A DNA stretch of 64,000 nt from JABHGY01 sp964525185 (GTDB lineage: Bacteria; Fidelibacterota; Marinisomatia; Marinisomatales; UBA1611): the NCBI GenBank assembly GCA_964525185.1, contig CAZGFQ010000008.1, positions 1 to 64,000 of the forward strand, in the 5' to 3' direction. The notes beneath the pieces are model-generated. The model searched no databases. It saw only the letters and a program-made list of their open reading frames with translations, and had not been told where the DNA came from. Shown piece after piece: positions 53,076-62,663 of this stretch. Within the stretch, counting starts at the first letter, position 1. Every line of letters begins with the position of its first letter. Position numbers and translations under genes: made by a program.

Positions 53076-54905
53076 TTAATTGTCTGCATACAACTTGTTA
53101 ATACTATCTTCCCAATTTCCGTACACTTTTTTTCTTTTTATTTTAAAGGTTGGTGTTAATTCATTATCGGCTATAGTGAAATCACGTGGTAAAACAGTAA
53201 ATTTTCTAACATTTTCAACACGAGCGAAAAGTTTATTCACATCGTCTACCCCATTTTGTACTTCTTGAATTACATCAGTATCTGAACAAAATTCAGAATA
53301 GGATCGATTATGTTTTTCAAATTCTGTAATCAATTCTGTCGGCGGAATTCCGGTTATATCAATATTTAGTTTTTCTCGAAGCAAGTATCCTGCATCTAAA
53401 GTTATTAATGCTGTAACATAATTTCGCTGATCTCCAATAATGACAGCTTGCGACACGATTGGTATGCTTTTTAATTGTTCTTCAATTCCTGCGGGTGCAA
53501 TGTTTTTTCCACCAGATGTAACAATGATTTCTTTCTTTCGTCCAGTAATATATAGGTAGCCATCTTCATCAAATTTCCCAAGATCACCAGAATAAAGCCA
53601 TCCATCAATTAAACATTCATCCGTGGCAGCTTTATCTTTGTAATACCCTTTAAATACATGGCGACCTTTTAATAAGATTTCCCCATCTTCAGCGATTTTC
53701 ACTTTTGTTCCAGGGTATATTGGCCCTGTGGAACCCATTTTAGTTGCATCTGGTTGATTGAAAGTCGTAGGGCCACTTCCCTCAGATTGTCCATAGATTT
53801 CTAAAATTGGAATATCTAGACTTGCGAAAAATGTGAGAATATCCGCATTGATAGGTGCTGCCCCTGAAAAAGCAAAACGTAAATTTGAAAGCCCAACCGC
53901 TTCCTTCACTTTTGAATAAACTAATTTATTTGCTAAGCTATAGCCAAATCCTTCATTAGTTTCTCCTTTAAATTTCGCAAGGTTTGCAGCTAGGCCCTTA
54001 TTCATAGCAAATGACATTATTTTAGCTTTGAGACCTGTTGCTGAGTCTACTTTTTCTTTAATACCTGAATAGAATTTTTCCCAAACTCTTGGAACACCAA
54101 ATAAAATACTGGGGTTCACTTCTTTTAAGTTGGTTAAGACATCTAAGCGCCCAGTAGCAAAATAAACTTTCCACCCAGCGATTGCTGGTGCATGTAGAGT
54201 AAACATTTGTTCAGCAATATGCGACAATGGTAGGTAAGATAAACTTGTATCATCAGGAGATAAGTTTATGAGGTCAATAGCCTGTTTTGCTGTCCAAGTC
54301 ATATTATCATTCGATAACATTACTGCTTTTGGTGGTCCAGTGGTTCCAGATGTATATATAAATGTAGCAACATCATCTTTCTGCAATTTTTCCATAGATT
54401 CAAATGCAGTATTTCTATTACTATCATTGGAAAGATTCATAAAAGAATCCCAATCAATAACTAGATTGTCATCGATTTCATCACACCCTTCCATAAGAAC
54501 CACTTTTTCTAAATGAGTGAGATCATTTCTGACTTCATTTATCTTTTGCCACTGTTCAGTATCTTCTATAAGGAGGACTTTTGCCTCAGAGTGGTTTAGG
54601 ATATATAAAATTTCTTCTGGTGAACATGTTTCATAAATCCCAGCGGGTATTGCTCCAGTCATCATAGCAGCCATATCCATTGTAACCCAATTATAATTAT
54701 TAAACCCTAGGATACACACTTTATCACCAGTGGAACATCCCAAAGATACCAGCGACCCTGCAGCCTTATGAACATCTTCACTATAAGTGATCCATGAAAT
54801 TTCACTCCATTTATTATCTTTCTTATAGGAGAATGCAGGCTTTTCCCCATTTACTTCTGCTTGATTGAATAGAAAATGTACTGATGAAATTGGATGGTCA
54901 ATCAT
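53076..54905 (-). CDS. Long-chain acyl-CoA synthetase (AMP-forming)
   Basis: A 609-residue ANL-superfamily enzyme from ATG 54905 (AAGGATT upstream). The open frame continues to 55088, but that part overlaps the tRNA-Leu and is not coding. Motifs are FIYTSGTTGPPKAVMLSNDN (AMP binding), FGVPRVWEKFY, EIYGQSEGSGPTTFNQP and GRKKEIIVTSGGKNIAP, the pattern of bacterial FACS (FAA1-like) proteins. It activates fatty acids to acyl-CoA for degradation or lipid synthesis; chain-length preference is unknown. Confidence 0.93.
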   Translation of the reverse strand: MIDHPISSVHFLFNQAEVNGEKPAFSYKKDNKWSEISWITYSEDVHKAAGSLVSLGCSTGDKVCILGFNNYNWVTMDMAAMMTGAIPAGIYETCSPEEILYILNHSEAKVLLIEDTEQWQKINEVRNDLTHLEKVVLMEGCDEIDDNLVIDWDSFMNLSNDSNRNTAFESMEKLQKDDVATFIYTSGTTGPPKAVMLSNDNMTWTAKQAIDLINLSPDDTSLSYLPLSHIAEQMFTLHAPAIAGWKVYFATGRLDVLTNLKEVNPSILFGVPRVWEKFYSGIKEKVDSATGLKAKIMSFAMNKGLAANLAKFKGETNEGFGYSLANKLVYSKVKEAVGLSNLRFAFSGAAPINADILTFFASLDIPILEIYGQSEGSGPTTFNQPDATKMGSTGPIYPGTKVKIAEDGEILLKGRHVFKGYYKDKAATDECLIDGWLYSGDLGKFDEDGYLYITGRKKEIIVTSGGKNIAPAGIEEQLKSIPIVSQAVIIGDQRNYVTALITLDAGYLLREKLNIDITGIPPTELITEFEKHNRSYSEFCSDTDVIQEVQNGVDDVNKLFARVENVRKFTVLPRDFTIADNELTPTFKIKRKKVYGNWEDSINKLYADN

Positions 54906-54997
54906 GATAATCCTTTTGGCTAATGAGTTAATAACGATAGACAATTTAGGACATTCATATTTGTTTCTCAAGTACACAGAATGCGGTTGAATTCGTA

Positions 54998-55026
54998 TTG
55001 ACTCAATGTAAACACGCAAGTAATTT
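54998..55026 (+). promoter_or_regulatory. Candidate promoter of tRNA-Leu
   Basis: TTGACT (54998-55003) and TAATTT (55021-55026) are separated by exactly 17 nt, ending 25 nt before the tRNA 5' end. The spacing and -35 match sigma70 well; the -10 is imperfect. Confidence 0.4.
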
Positions 55027-55051
55027 CCGAGCCCTATCAATGATAATATAT

Positions 55052-55135
55052 GCCGGGGTGGTGGAATTGGTAGACACGCTGGTCTCAAACACCAGTGGGA
55101 GTAATCCCGTGTCGGTTCGAGTCCGACCCTCGGTA
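55052..55135 (+). tRNA. tRNA-Leu (anticodon CAA), only plus-strand gene
   Basis: An 84-nt class II tRNA: acceptor GCCGGGG/CCTCGGT, anticodon stem CTGGT/ACCAG with loop CTCAAAC (anticodon CAA), variable arm TGGGAGTAATCCCG and T-loop TTCGAGT. CCA is not encoded. It lies divergent from the acyl-CoA synthetase. Confidence 0.95.
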
Positions 55136-55477
55136 CATCTTTTTTAGTATTTTTTAATGTTTATTATTTTCTTGCATATTATCAAATAAACAAATATTTT
55201 AACGATGAAGGTGCTGGTTTGGTACCTTTGGTATGTGGAAGGGGTAGATATTCACTTTGTCCCGAGGTCAATGTGAAATCTGCCCCAAATATTTTATATT
55301 GCGACATAAATTATACGATTAGCATATCTGGTTATTCCCTAATATTGTTGAATATACCGTTTATGATAAAACTTAATATATAACTTTAACAACACCCTAC
55401 TAATTGATTCAGCTTTTAAGTATTACTCTATATTAAAAATATCGTTTCAGTGAAAAATCCTAAGATAGAGCAACCTT
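55136..55477. other. Noncoding gap with two hairpins
   Basis: No gene is visible. AAGGT (55208-55212) pairs with ACCTT (55224-55228). A longer imperfect hairpin has arms 55241-55259 and 55269-55286 (GGGGTAGAT to ATCTGCCCC, with mismatches) around a 9-nt loop. It may be a decayed element or a structured 3' region between the convergent tRNA-Leu and the PurL-like gene; no terminator T-run follows. Confidence 0.4.
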
Positions 55478-57268
55478 TTATAGTGATACATTTATATAAT
55501 CATTAATTATGATCTGGTGAGTATCTATCATCCTTCCTATCGTAGAACTTGATGCATTGTTTTTCATGCAAATCCGTTGAAATTCCATCAAATTTTTCTC
55601 ATTTAATACGACTAAAAAAGTTCCAAACTGCTCCCCAAATATAAGTTCAAGTGGCTTCATTTTTCGTGAAATATATACTTTAATACCAAATCGATTATCT
55701 TTGTGCCTGATCAACTTTTCTAATGCAATCATTAATCCGCCATTTAGGATAGGGATGCTTGATTTAATTATATTTTCCTTCAAACAATAGTTAATAGTAT
55801 TGTAGATATTTGTTTCAACATTTGGTATAGGAGCTTTAGGTTCTTTAAATTGTTTTAATTCCAACCACTCTACAACCTTCGAGTTTATTAATTGCCCTTT
55901 AAGAACACCTACAACTGATATGAAATAGTTAGTTTCGCTAGAAAGAGTATTGCTTAAAAGAAGATTGTTATTATGACTTATAAGGCAAGATATCAGTATT
56001 TTTGATATAGAATCAGTATAGCGAACATTGATTGTATATGCGATATTCAAGGCCGATAGAATATCAGTAACTTTATTATTGAATGTTTGGAATTCATCAG
56101 ATTCACATATAGTTGAAAAATGTAAATCAATACACATGTGTTTTATAATGACCCCGTTAGAAATCTGTTCACCCAAAATAGTATATATATATTTTAGATA
56201 TAAGTCATTTGTAAATGGCAATAAAATATGTGTGGATGCAATTACAGTTACAGATTCTTTAACTAAAGTATGGACTATTGTTTTGTTATTTTGTTTTCTT
56301 AAATATTTAGAAAATTCTAAATATATCTTGGCTAATTTTCTTTTTCCAATTGTTGGAATATTTTGGGGTTTAACTTTATAATTATCTTTAATTAAATCAC
56401 TAGATGTATATGATGATTGTAATGAGAATATAGATTTTGGTAGTTTAACATAATTAGACTTTTTTTGAAAATAGTGCAAATAGGGATCATCATTAAATTG
56501 ACCAAATAATTCTACTTTGTAATTATTTTTTGAAAAATGGCTCGTGACTTTTTTTACATATTTCTTAGGAACCACTAAAATAGCATAGTTTTTTCTATCA
56601 TTAATTATATTTTCATGGACTGTTACACCTGTATTTTTATTTTGGATGAATTGGAACACCAATTCACCAATATTTCTATCCGTATAATAACTATGTTTTA
56701 GTAGGCCATTAGTCATAAGATCGTTAATTATAAGTGCCATTCGTTTTTCACCAACCAAAGACTTTTTAGGGTTTGGCAACTGAACTGATAATATTTGATC
56801 AGTGGAGTTGAATATATGTTTAATATTATCATTCTCGGCGAAGGCTTCAACTTCGATTTCACCACTCATCTTTCTTTTAGCATTATGGGGTATTTCAAAA
56901 ACTACTTTGTGAATATTAAGAGATTTGACTCTACGTAATAAAGTTTCTTGTATTTTATTCATCAAATTAACAGGCGGTTTAAACAGGAATGAATAAACTA
57001 TCCATTTGGGTTCTTTCCCATTGCAAGAAAATTTTAAGATTGAAGAATCATTTTTATATTTATATTTTCCATCTGTAGTATAATAAATGGTTCCTTTCAT
57101 TTTTATAATAAAATTTTTCTGTATTCTATTTTGATTAATAGCAAAATGTCGATTGAGCTTTTCCTTAACCAAACATTTATCTAATAAATCTAGTTCTTTT
57201 TGAATTGGTTTTCGGCCTAAGCAATAATCAAAATATTCTAAATCTTCTTTTGTGAATGGGATGATCAT
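55478..57268 (-). CDS. Degenerate PurL (FGAM synthase)-fold protein
   Basis: A 596-residue protein. The start FTKEDLEYFDYCLGRKPIQKELDLLDKCL aligns with the opening of PurL, but the catalytic MWSEHCSYK that follows in the enzyme is absent (LVKEKLNRHFA). A later segment (NYAILVVPKKYVKKVTSHFS to VELFGQFNDD) matches the PurL SESQERM...EVTDDG block without its conserved residues. The C-terminal LELIFGEQFGTFLVVLNEKNLMEFQ and SSTIGRMIDTHQIII match FGESQ...IGxV. Both AIR-synthase-like halves seem present, while the ATP- and substrate-binding residues are gone. It overlaps recX by 4 nt. The function is unknown. Confidence 0.6.
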   Translation of the reverse strand: MIIPFTKEDLEYFDYCLGRKPIQKELDLLDKCLVKEKLNRHFAINQNRIQKNFIIKMKGTIYYTTDGKYKYKNDSSILKFSCNGKEPKWIVYSFLFKPPVNLMNKIQETLLRRVKSLNIHKVVFEIPHNAKRKMSGEIEVEAFAENDNIKHIFNSTDQILSVQLPNPKKSLVGEKRMALIINDLMTNGLLKHSYYTDRNIGELVFQFIQNKNTGVTVHENIINDRKNYAILVVPKKYVKKVTSHFSKNNYKVELFGQFNDDPYLHYFQKKSNYVKLPKSIFSLQSSYTSSDLIKDNYKVKPQNIPTIGKRKLAKIYLEFSKYLRKQNNKTIVHTLVKESVTVIASTHILLPFTNDLYLKYIYTILGEQISNGVIIKHMCIDLHFSTICESDEFQTFNNKVTDILSALNIAYTINVRYTDSISKILISCLISHNNNLLLSNTLSSETNYFISVVGVLKGQLINSKVVEWLELKQFKEPKAPIPNVETNIYNTINYCLKENIIKSSIPILNGGLMIALEKLIRHKDNRFGIKVYISRKMKPLELIFGEQFGTFLVVLNEKNLMEFQRICMKNNASSSTIGRMIDTHQIIINDYINVSL

Positions 57269-57888
57269 ATTAGATTATTCTCTAATAATTTTGCTTCAAT
57301 ATCAATCCAACTAAATCCCTTTCTTTTTAGGAAATTAATTAATTTAGTTTTTGATTTATTATCTAGTGCTTGATTTGGATTTATTTTTTTCTTATCTATC
57401 AGAGATTGAATTAGGTCTGCAATAGGATATTGCTTATATATATTTTCAATTGCGCTCTCTACGTATCTATTATCTACATGAAATTTAATTAAGGACGATT
57501 TTAATGCTAATGGTCCTAATTTTTTTAAAAAGACTTGGTCTCTAACGTAAGACTCTATAAATGACTGATCATCAATTAGGTCCAGATTTTCCAATTCTGT
57601 CAAGACAGGTAAAATATATTTAATGGGATATTTTTTATCTAATAATCGAGTTTTTAGCTCATGTTTACTTCTTGCGCGGTAACTAAGAAGTAAATATGCA
57701 GATTCTTTTATTTTAGATATATTTTCACGCTCTAGCAGTTTAGACAACGCCTTATCTTCTATAGAGTCACCAATAGCTAGTCCACTAGAAATAAAAACGC
57801 CTTCAGATACCCCGAAGACGTTTCCATTATTTAAAGTGATTGTGTATCGCGCTCGGCGTTTTTGTCTCTGAATATTATTTATTTTCAC
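57265..57888 (-). CDS. recX: RecX regulator of RecA
   Basis: A 207-residue alpha-helical protein with the RecX repeats: YLLLSYRARSKHELKTRLLDKKYP and LENLDLIDDQSFIESYVRDQVFLKKLG. RecX modulates RecA filaments. It overlaps the 3' end of recA by 14 nt, the classical recA-recX arrangement. Confidence 0.9.
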   Translation of the reverse strand: MKINNIQRQKRRARYTITLNNGNVFGVSEGVFISSGLAIGDSIEDKALSKLLERENISKIKESAYLLLSYRARSKHELKTRLLDKKYPIKYILPVLTELENLDLIDDQSFIESYVRDQVFLKKLGPLALKSSLIKFHVDNRYVESAIENIYKQYPIADLIQSLIDKKKINPNQALDNKSKTKLINFLKRKGFSWIDIEAKLLENNLI

Positions 57889-58909
57889 CTTTGGGCTTTT
57901 CAGATTCTTCCGTTAAACCCATGAATGATTTCACTTTATCAATAATTTCATTCATGACTTCAGGATTCTCTTTTAAGTAATTTTTAGCATTTTCACGACC
58001 TTGTCCAATTTTCCCATCACCATAACTGAACCATGCTCCCATTTTTTCAATTATATTTCCTGCAATAGCTAAATCAATAATATCACCTTCTGTTGAAATG
58101 CCTTGACCAAACATAATATCGAACTCTGTATTTTTGAATGGTGGAGCTACTTTGTTTTTAACAACTTTTACTCTAACACGATTACCTACAGGGTTTGCGC
58201 CATCCTTTAAAGTCGTTATTCGGCGAATTTCCATACGTTGTGATGAATAAAATTTTAGTGCTCGACCTCCAGGAGTAGTTTCTGGATTACCGAACATGAC
58301 ACCAATTTTCATTCTGATTTGGTTAATAAATATTACAGCTGTATTGGATCGATTAACTGTACCCGTTAATTTCCGTAGAGCTTGACTCATAAGTCGTGCT
58401 TGTAAACCAACGTGTGTATCACCCATATCTCCTTCTAGTTCTGCCCGAGGTACTAGAGCAGCTACAGAATCAATTACAATGACATCTAATGCGCCACTTC
58501 TGACAAGTGTTTCTGTTATTTCTAATGCCTCTTCACCTGAATCGGGTTGTGAAATCAATAATTCATCTACATCAACGCCTAAGGCTTTTGAATATTCTGG
58601 ATCTAATGCGTGTTCTGCATCAATAAATGCAGCATATCCGCCAGCTTTTTGAGCTTCTGCGACTATATGTAAGGCTAAAGTAGTCTTTCCTGAAGATTCG
58701 GGTCCATAGACTTCAATGATACGTCCTTTTGGAATTCCGCCTACACCTAATGCAACATCAAGTGATAAACATCCTGTAGAAATAACATTATCAGATAAAA
58801 TAGGCCTTTCTTGACCCATTTTCATTAATGACCCTTTCCCAAATTGTCGATCTATTTGAGTTATCGCTAAATCAATAGCTTTTTCTTTTTTCTTACTTTT
58901 ATCTGCCAT
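57875..58909 (-). CDS. recA: Recombinase RecA
   Basis: A 344-residue recombinase with Walker A GPESSGKTTLALH, Walker B VIVIDSVAALV, loop L1 EGDMGDTHVGLQARLMSQALR and loop L2 FINQIRMKIGVMFGNPETTPGG. It performs homologous recombination and SOS signalling. Its neighbours recX and the PurL-like gene are probably co-transcribed. Confidence 0.98.
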   Translation of the reverse strand: MADKSKKKEKAIDLAITQIDRQFGKGSLMKMGQERPILSDNVISTGCLSLDVALGVGGIPKGRIIEVYGPESSGKTTLALHIVAEAQKAGGYAAFIDAEHALDPEYSKALGVDVDELLISQPDSGEEALEITETLVRSGALDVIVIDSVAALVPRAELEGDMGDTHVGLQARLMSQALRKLTGTVNRSNTAVIFINQIRMKIGVMFGNPETTPGGRALKFYSSQRMEIRRITTLKDGANPVGNRVRVKVVKNKVAPPFKNTEFDIMFGQGISTEGDIIDLAIAGNIIEKMGAWFSYGDGKIGQGRENAKNYLKENPEVMNEIIDKVKSFMGLTEESEKPKGENK

Positions 58910-58928
58910 TTATATGCTCCTGTTTTGA

Positions 58929-59486
58929 TTAAGCCCCAAAAGAATGGGTGCCCAATATATGATAAATCGGTCCATCCTGAGATAATTCACTACTGATAAA
59001 TTGCATCTGATTAACTTTCAATGCAATTCCATCATACTTAGATTGTAGAAATATTTTCGCATTAGGTGGTTTCTTTTCTGTGTATTTAATTCTAGCAATC
59101 GTTATATGCGGTGTATAAGAACTTTCATCAGATGGAATTCCTATGGAAAATAATTGCGTATTAATTTCATCAACAAGCTCCACTAGAAAGTCCGTCTTAT
59201 CATCTACACCCAACCATAACACAGTTGGTCTCTCAGAATCAGGGAAACAACCTGTATTGGCAATCATTAAACTTTCAGTTTGGAATCTTTTTGCAATTTC
59301 AGCTAAAATGTCATTTATTTTGTCGACTGATTCGTCTTTTGTATCCCCTAAAAATTTCAATGTTAAATGTAAATTAATATTTTTAACCCATTTGATTTCG
59401 GACGGATCGTCAAATGTTGAGACTAACATTTGTTTAATACCCAATACTCGACTTGGTATTGGAATGGAAATAAATGTTCTCTTCAC
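58929..59486 (-). CDS. thpR: RNA 2',3'-cyclic phosphodiesterase (ThpR)
   Basis: A 185-residue 2H-phosphoesterase with two HxTx motifs: NLHLTLKFLGDT and YTPHITIARIKYT. It hydrolyses 2',3'-cyclic RNA ends (formerly LigT). The start is MKRTFISIPIPSRVLGIKQ. It lies between cinA and recA, a common recombination/competence neighbourhood. Confidence 0.9.
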   Translation of the reverse strand: MKRTFISIPIPSRVLGIKQMLVSTFDDPSEIKWVKNINLHLTLKFLGDTKDESVDKINDILAEIAKRFQTESLMIANTGCFPDSERPTVLWLGVDDKTDFLVELVDEINTQLFSIGIPSDESSYTPHITIARIKYTEKKPPNAKIFLQSKYDGIALKVNQMQFISSELSQDGPIYHILGTHSFGA

Positions 59487-59487
59487 G

Positions 59488-60708
59488 CTATTTATCTTTC
59501 AGTAATTCTTTCAATAGTAAATTTAAAGCCGCTTGGCTGGAGCGAATCTTATTCATAGTTCTATCTTTACCAAATAGAAATTTTCTCGCAAAAGTTATTT
59601 TTTCATCAGAATACCCTATATAAACCAATCCGACTGGTTTTTCTTTCGTGCCACCTGAAGGGCCAGCGATTCCTGTGATGGATAAACCAATAGTTGTTCC
59701 TAAAATTTTTCGAACTCCAACTGCCATCTCTTTTGCGGTTTGTTCGCTAACTGCACCATATGCTATTAAAGTTTCATGATGAACATTTAACTGGGTTTCT
59801 TTCACATTATTGCTATAAGATATTATTCCACCAGTATAAATGTCAGAACTTCCTGAAACTTGTGTTATTCTATGTCCGATTAAGCCGCCAGTACAAGATT
59901 CAGCTGTTCCTAGCGTTTTGTGTTGTTGAACAAGGGTTTCAATAAGGATATCTTCAATATTATTATCTGATTTTGTATAAAGTATATCTGAAATGACACT
60001 TGATACTTTTTCATCTAATTCATCAATGTTTGATTCACTTGTTATTACAATATCCACTCCATACGCTGATGGAAAGAATCCATAATAACATGAACCATGT
60101 TGATTAAGGATAGGTTCAACCATTTCAGCAATTGAAGATTCTGGTTTCCCTGTAGTTCTAAATCGAATTTGATTGAATTTCTCCGGCTTTTGATCAATAA
60201 CCCATGGAATTATAGTATCATTCATCATACTTTTCATTTCGATGGGAACACCCGGCAATGCAAATACTTTTGTCTCATTTTTATTAAAAATAAATCCCCG
60301 AGCACTTCCAACAGGATTTGGTATTAATTCTCCGTTATTAGGTACCATCGCTTGTGATTTATTAATTTCACTAATTTGTTTTCCAATTCGTTTAAGGAAA
60401 TATTCAGATAAAGAATTCCAATATTTATGATCAAATATTGCACGTGCTCCAAAATAGTTAAATAGTGTTTCGCGTGTGATATCATCCGCTGTGGGGCCTA
60501 ACCCTCCTGTAATGATGATGACGTCAGGCTTATTATTAAAAAGGTGATTCAAAGCGGACTGGATAGCACTATCGTCATCTTGCACAGTCAATTGATTAAC
60601 CAATAGTGCTCCAGCTTGAAAAAGATTCTTTCCTATCCAAGAAGCATTTGTATTAACAGTTGCCCCTTTAAGCAGTTCATTCCCGATAGTTAGGAGGGAA
60701 ACTTTCAT
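59488..60708 (-). CDS. cinA: CinA, competence/damage-inducible NMN deamidase
   Basis: A 406-residue two-domain protein. The N-terminal MoCF-like domain (TIGNELLKGATVNTNASWIGK, ITGGLGPTADDITRETL) is followed by the C-terminal nicotinamide mononucleotide deamidase (GTAESCTGGLIGHRITQVSGSS, GLSITGIAGPSGGTKEKPVGLV). The position next to recA is classical. It overlaps the pgpA stop by 4 nt. Confidence 0.95.
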   Translation of the reverse strand: MKVSLLTIGNELLKGATVNTNASWIGKNLFQAGALLVNQLTVQDDDSAIQSALNHLFNNKPDVIIITGGLGPTADDITRETLFNYFGARAIFDHKYWNSLSEYFLKRIGKQISEINKSQAMVPNNGELIPNPVGSARGFIFNKNETKVFALPGVPIEMKSMMNDTIIPWVIDQKPEKFNQIRFRTTGKPESSIAEMVEPILNQHGSCYYGFFPSAYGVDIVITSESNIDELDEKVSSVISDILYTKSDNNIEDILIETLVQQHKTLGTAESCTGGLIGHRITQVSGSSDIYTGGIISYSNNVKETQLNVHHETLIAYGAVSEQTAKEMAVGVRKILGTTIGLSITGIAGPSGGTKEKPVGLVYIGYSDEKITFARKFLFGKDRTMNKIRSSQAALNLLLKELLKDK

Positions 60709-61163
60709 CCAATATAATAAATCAATGAATGTGTTATAAATAAAGCAAATAATCCTGCAACAACATCATCCATCATAATGCCAAGACCAGCTGGTAAAGA
60801 TTCCATGGATTTTATGGGTCCAGGTTTAAAAATATCAAAGAGGCGAAAAAGGGAAAATGCTAATAATCCCCATCCCAATGTTACAGGAACAAACCACAAG
60901 GCAATCCATTGCCCGACCCATTCATCTATTACTACTACAGATGGGTCTTTCGTATCTAATGATTCGGAAACTATTTCTGAAGATACAACACCTGCAAAAA
61001 AAACAAATCCTGTTACAATTAAAAAGACTTCTTGTGACCCCCATTGCATAAATAGTGCCCAGCCAATTAAGGCTGCAATACTTCCCCACGTGCCAGGAGC
61101 TATAGGTAAAGTGCCAACATTAAAAACAGTGGAAAATAACCATGCAATCTTTTGTCTAGTCAT
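60705..61163 (-). CDS. pgpA: Phosphatidylglycerophosphatase A
   Basis: A 152-residue membrane phosphatase from ATG 61163 (AAGGATC upstream; the frame to 61217 lacks a site). Motifs are NVGTLPIAPGTWGS, VVIDEWVGQWIAL and GIMMDDVVAG. It dephosphorylates PGP made by PgsA, whose gene overlaps upstream by 8 nt, giving phosphatidylglycerol. Confidence 0.92.
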   Translation of the reverse strand: MTRQKIAWLFSTVFNVGTLPIAPGTWGSIAALIGWALFMQWGSQEVFLIVTGFVFFAGVVSSEIVSESLDTKDPSVVVIDEWVGQWIALWFVPVTLGWGLLAFSLFRLFDIFKPGPIKSMESLPAGLGIMMDDVVAGLFALFITHSLIYYIG

Positions 61164-61749
61164 TTTGATCCTTAAAAAAGCTTTGGATTGTACCACGGTT
61201 GGAGTATAAATAATCAAATCCAGTAAAAACTGTAAATGCTGTTACCAAGAGTGATAAAGCATAGACTAATTGAAATTCTGTAACAAATTTAATTGCTGGT
61301 GTAAGCCATTGTAACGCTAAAGGTTTAAATCCAATATATATTAAAATAAAAACAATAATACTCAATTGTGTTCCTGTTTTCATTTTTGCGATGTTACTTG
61401 TTACCATTTCGAATCCTTTGCGATTCATGAGCATTCTTAGCCCGGTTACAAATAAATCTCTGAAAATGATAAGAGACACCATCCAATAATCAACCAATCC
61501 AATAACAGCAAAAGAAATAAATGCCGATGAAACCAATATTTTGTCTGCTAACGGGTCAAGGAATTTCCCCTGCTCTGTTACTTGATCATATTTGCGGGCA
61601 TAATATCCATCATACGCATCTGTAATTGAAGCAATTATAAATACAACTAATGCCCAAAATTTTGCTGTAGGTGCTTCATGAAAAAGAAGCAATATAAATA
61701 CAGGTGTTAATAGAATTCTAAAAATAGTTAACATATTTGGAATTGTCAT
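61156..61749 (-). CDS. pgsA: CDP-diacylglycerol-glycerol-3-phosphate phosphatidyltransferase
   Basis: A 197-residue integral membrane enzyme with the CDP-alcohol phosphotransferase motif DAYDGYYARKYDQVTEQG followed by KFLDPLADK, which has all the conserved aspartates. It condenses CDP-DAG with glycerol-3-phosphate (made by GpsA) to PGP. It overlaps recR by 4 nt. Confidence 0.95.
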   Translation of the reverse strand: MTIPNMLTIFRILLTPVFILLLFHEAPTAKFWALVVFIIASITDAYDGYYARKYDQVTEQGKFLDPLADKILVSSAFISFAVIGLVDYWMVSLIIFRDLFVTGLRMLMNRKGFEMVTSNIAKMKTGTQLSIIVFILIYIGFKPLALQWLTPAIKFVTEFQLVYALSLLVTAFTVFTGFDYLYSNRGTIQSFFKDQND

Positions 61750-62339
61750 ATTTCAGTTCTTCCTTCCATAGCTCGAATGAGCGTGGCTTCGTCAATATAT
61801 TCCAAATCACCACCCACGGGTAATCCGCGAGCCAATCGTGTAACTTGGATATTTTTTTCATTTAATAATTTCCCGAGATATAGAGATGTTGTTTCACCTT
61901 CTACACTTGGGTTTAGAGCAAGAATAATTTCCATTTCAGGGGTTATTCGGCTTAAGAGTGACTCAATATTTAAATCATCAGGTCCTATTCCATCTAAAGG
62001 AGATAATACTCCTCCAAGTACATGATATTTTCCACGATATGTGTTTGTCCTTTCAAATGCAAATATATCCTGAGCTTCTTCAACAATACATAAAATAGAA
62101 TTATCTCTTTTTTGATCTAAGCAAATTGGACAAGGGTCGGATTCTGTAATTCCACCGCATAATGAACATTTATGAATATGTAATTTCATATCCAACATGG
62201 ATTGTGCTAATCGTGCAACAGTTTCATCATCTGAATTTAAAAGATGAAAAGCCAATCGTTGGGCCGTTTTTCTACCGATACCCGGTAAACGTGATAATTC
62301 ATCAATTAGTCGAATTGCTGATTGTGGTAGAAATCCCAT
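61746..62339 (-). CDS. recR: Recombination mediator RecR
   Basis: A 197-residue protein with an N-terminal HhH (LSRLPGIGRKTAQRLAFHLL), a C4 zinc finger (HKCSLCGGITESDPCPIC) and a Toprim domain (CIVEEAQDIFAFERT, EIILALNPSVEGETTSLYL). It loads RecA at gaps with RecO/RecF. It abuts ybaB, the usual dnaX-ybaB-recR order. Confidence 0.96.
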   Translation of the reverse strand: MGFLPQSAIRLIDELSRLPGIGRKTAQRLAFHLLNSDDETVARLAQSMLDMKLHIHKCSLCGGITESDPCPICLDQKRDNSILCIVEEAQDIFAFERTNTYRGKYHVLGGVLSPLDGIGPDDLNIESLLSRITPEMEIILALNPSVEGETTSLYLGKLLNEKNIQVTRLARGLPVGGDLEYIDEATLIRAMEGRTEI

Positions 62340-62660
62340 TTATGAAGGTAGATTTAATCCCGACATCATGCCACCTGTTACAGCATTCATTTTTTGAGAA
62401 GAAATATCCTTCGATTTAGCAATTCCTTTATTAATAGCTGTTAATACTAAATCTTCTACTAAATCCTTATCTTCTGAATATAATTCAGGATCGATAGTTA
62501 ATTCCTTTACTTCCTGATCACCCGATATTTTTATAGTAACCATTCCATCACCAGCACTTTCTTCAACGATTAAATTTTTCAATTCATCTTGGACCGTCGC
62601 CATTTTTTTCTGCATATCTCGAGCTTGTTTCATCAAGTTGCCCATATTGCCTTTAAACAT
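62340..62660 (-). CDS. YbaB/EbfC nucleoid-associated protein
   Basis: A 106-residue protein of the YbaB/EbfC family (MGNLMKQARDMQKKMATVQDELKN; DLVLTAINKGIAKSKDISSQKM, then TGGMMSGLNLPS). These small dimers bind DNA. It lies between dnaX and recR, the usual order. Confidence 0.92.
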   Translation of the reverse strand: MFKGNMGNLMKQARDMQKKMATVQDELKNLIVEESAGDGMVTIKISGDQEVKELTIDPELYSEDKDLVEDLVLTAINKGIAKSKDISSQKMNAVTGGMMSGLNLPS

Positions 62661-62663
62661 GTT

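Noticed and set aside
54906..55088. N-terminal extension of the acyl-CoA synthetase
   Set aside because: It overlaps the tRNA-Leu on the other strand, has no similarity, and a good RBS sits before ATG 54905.
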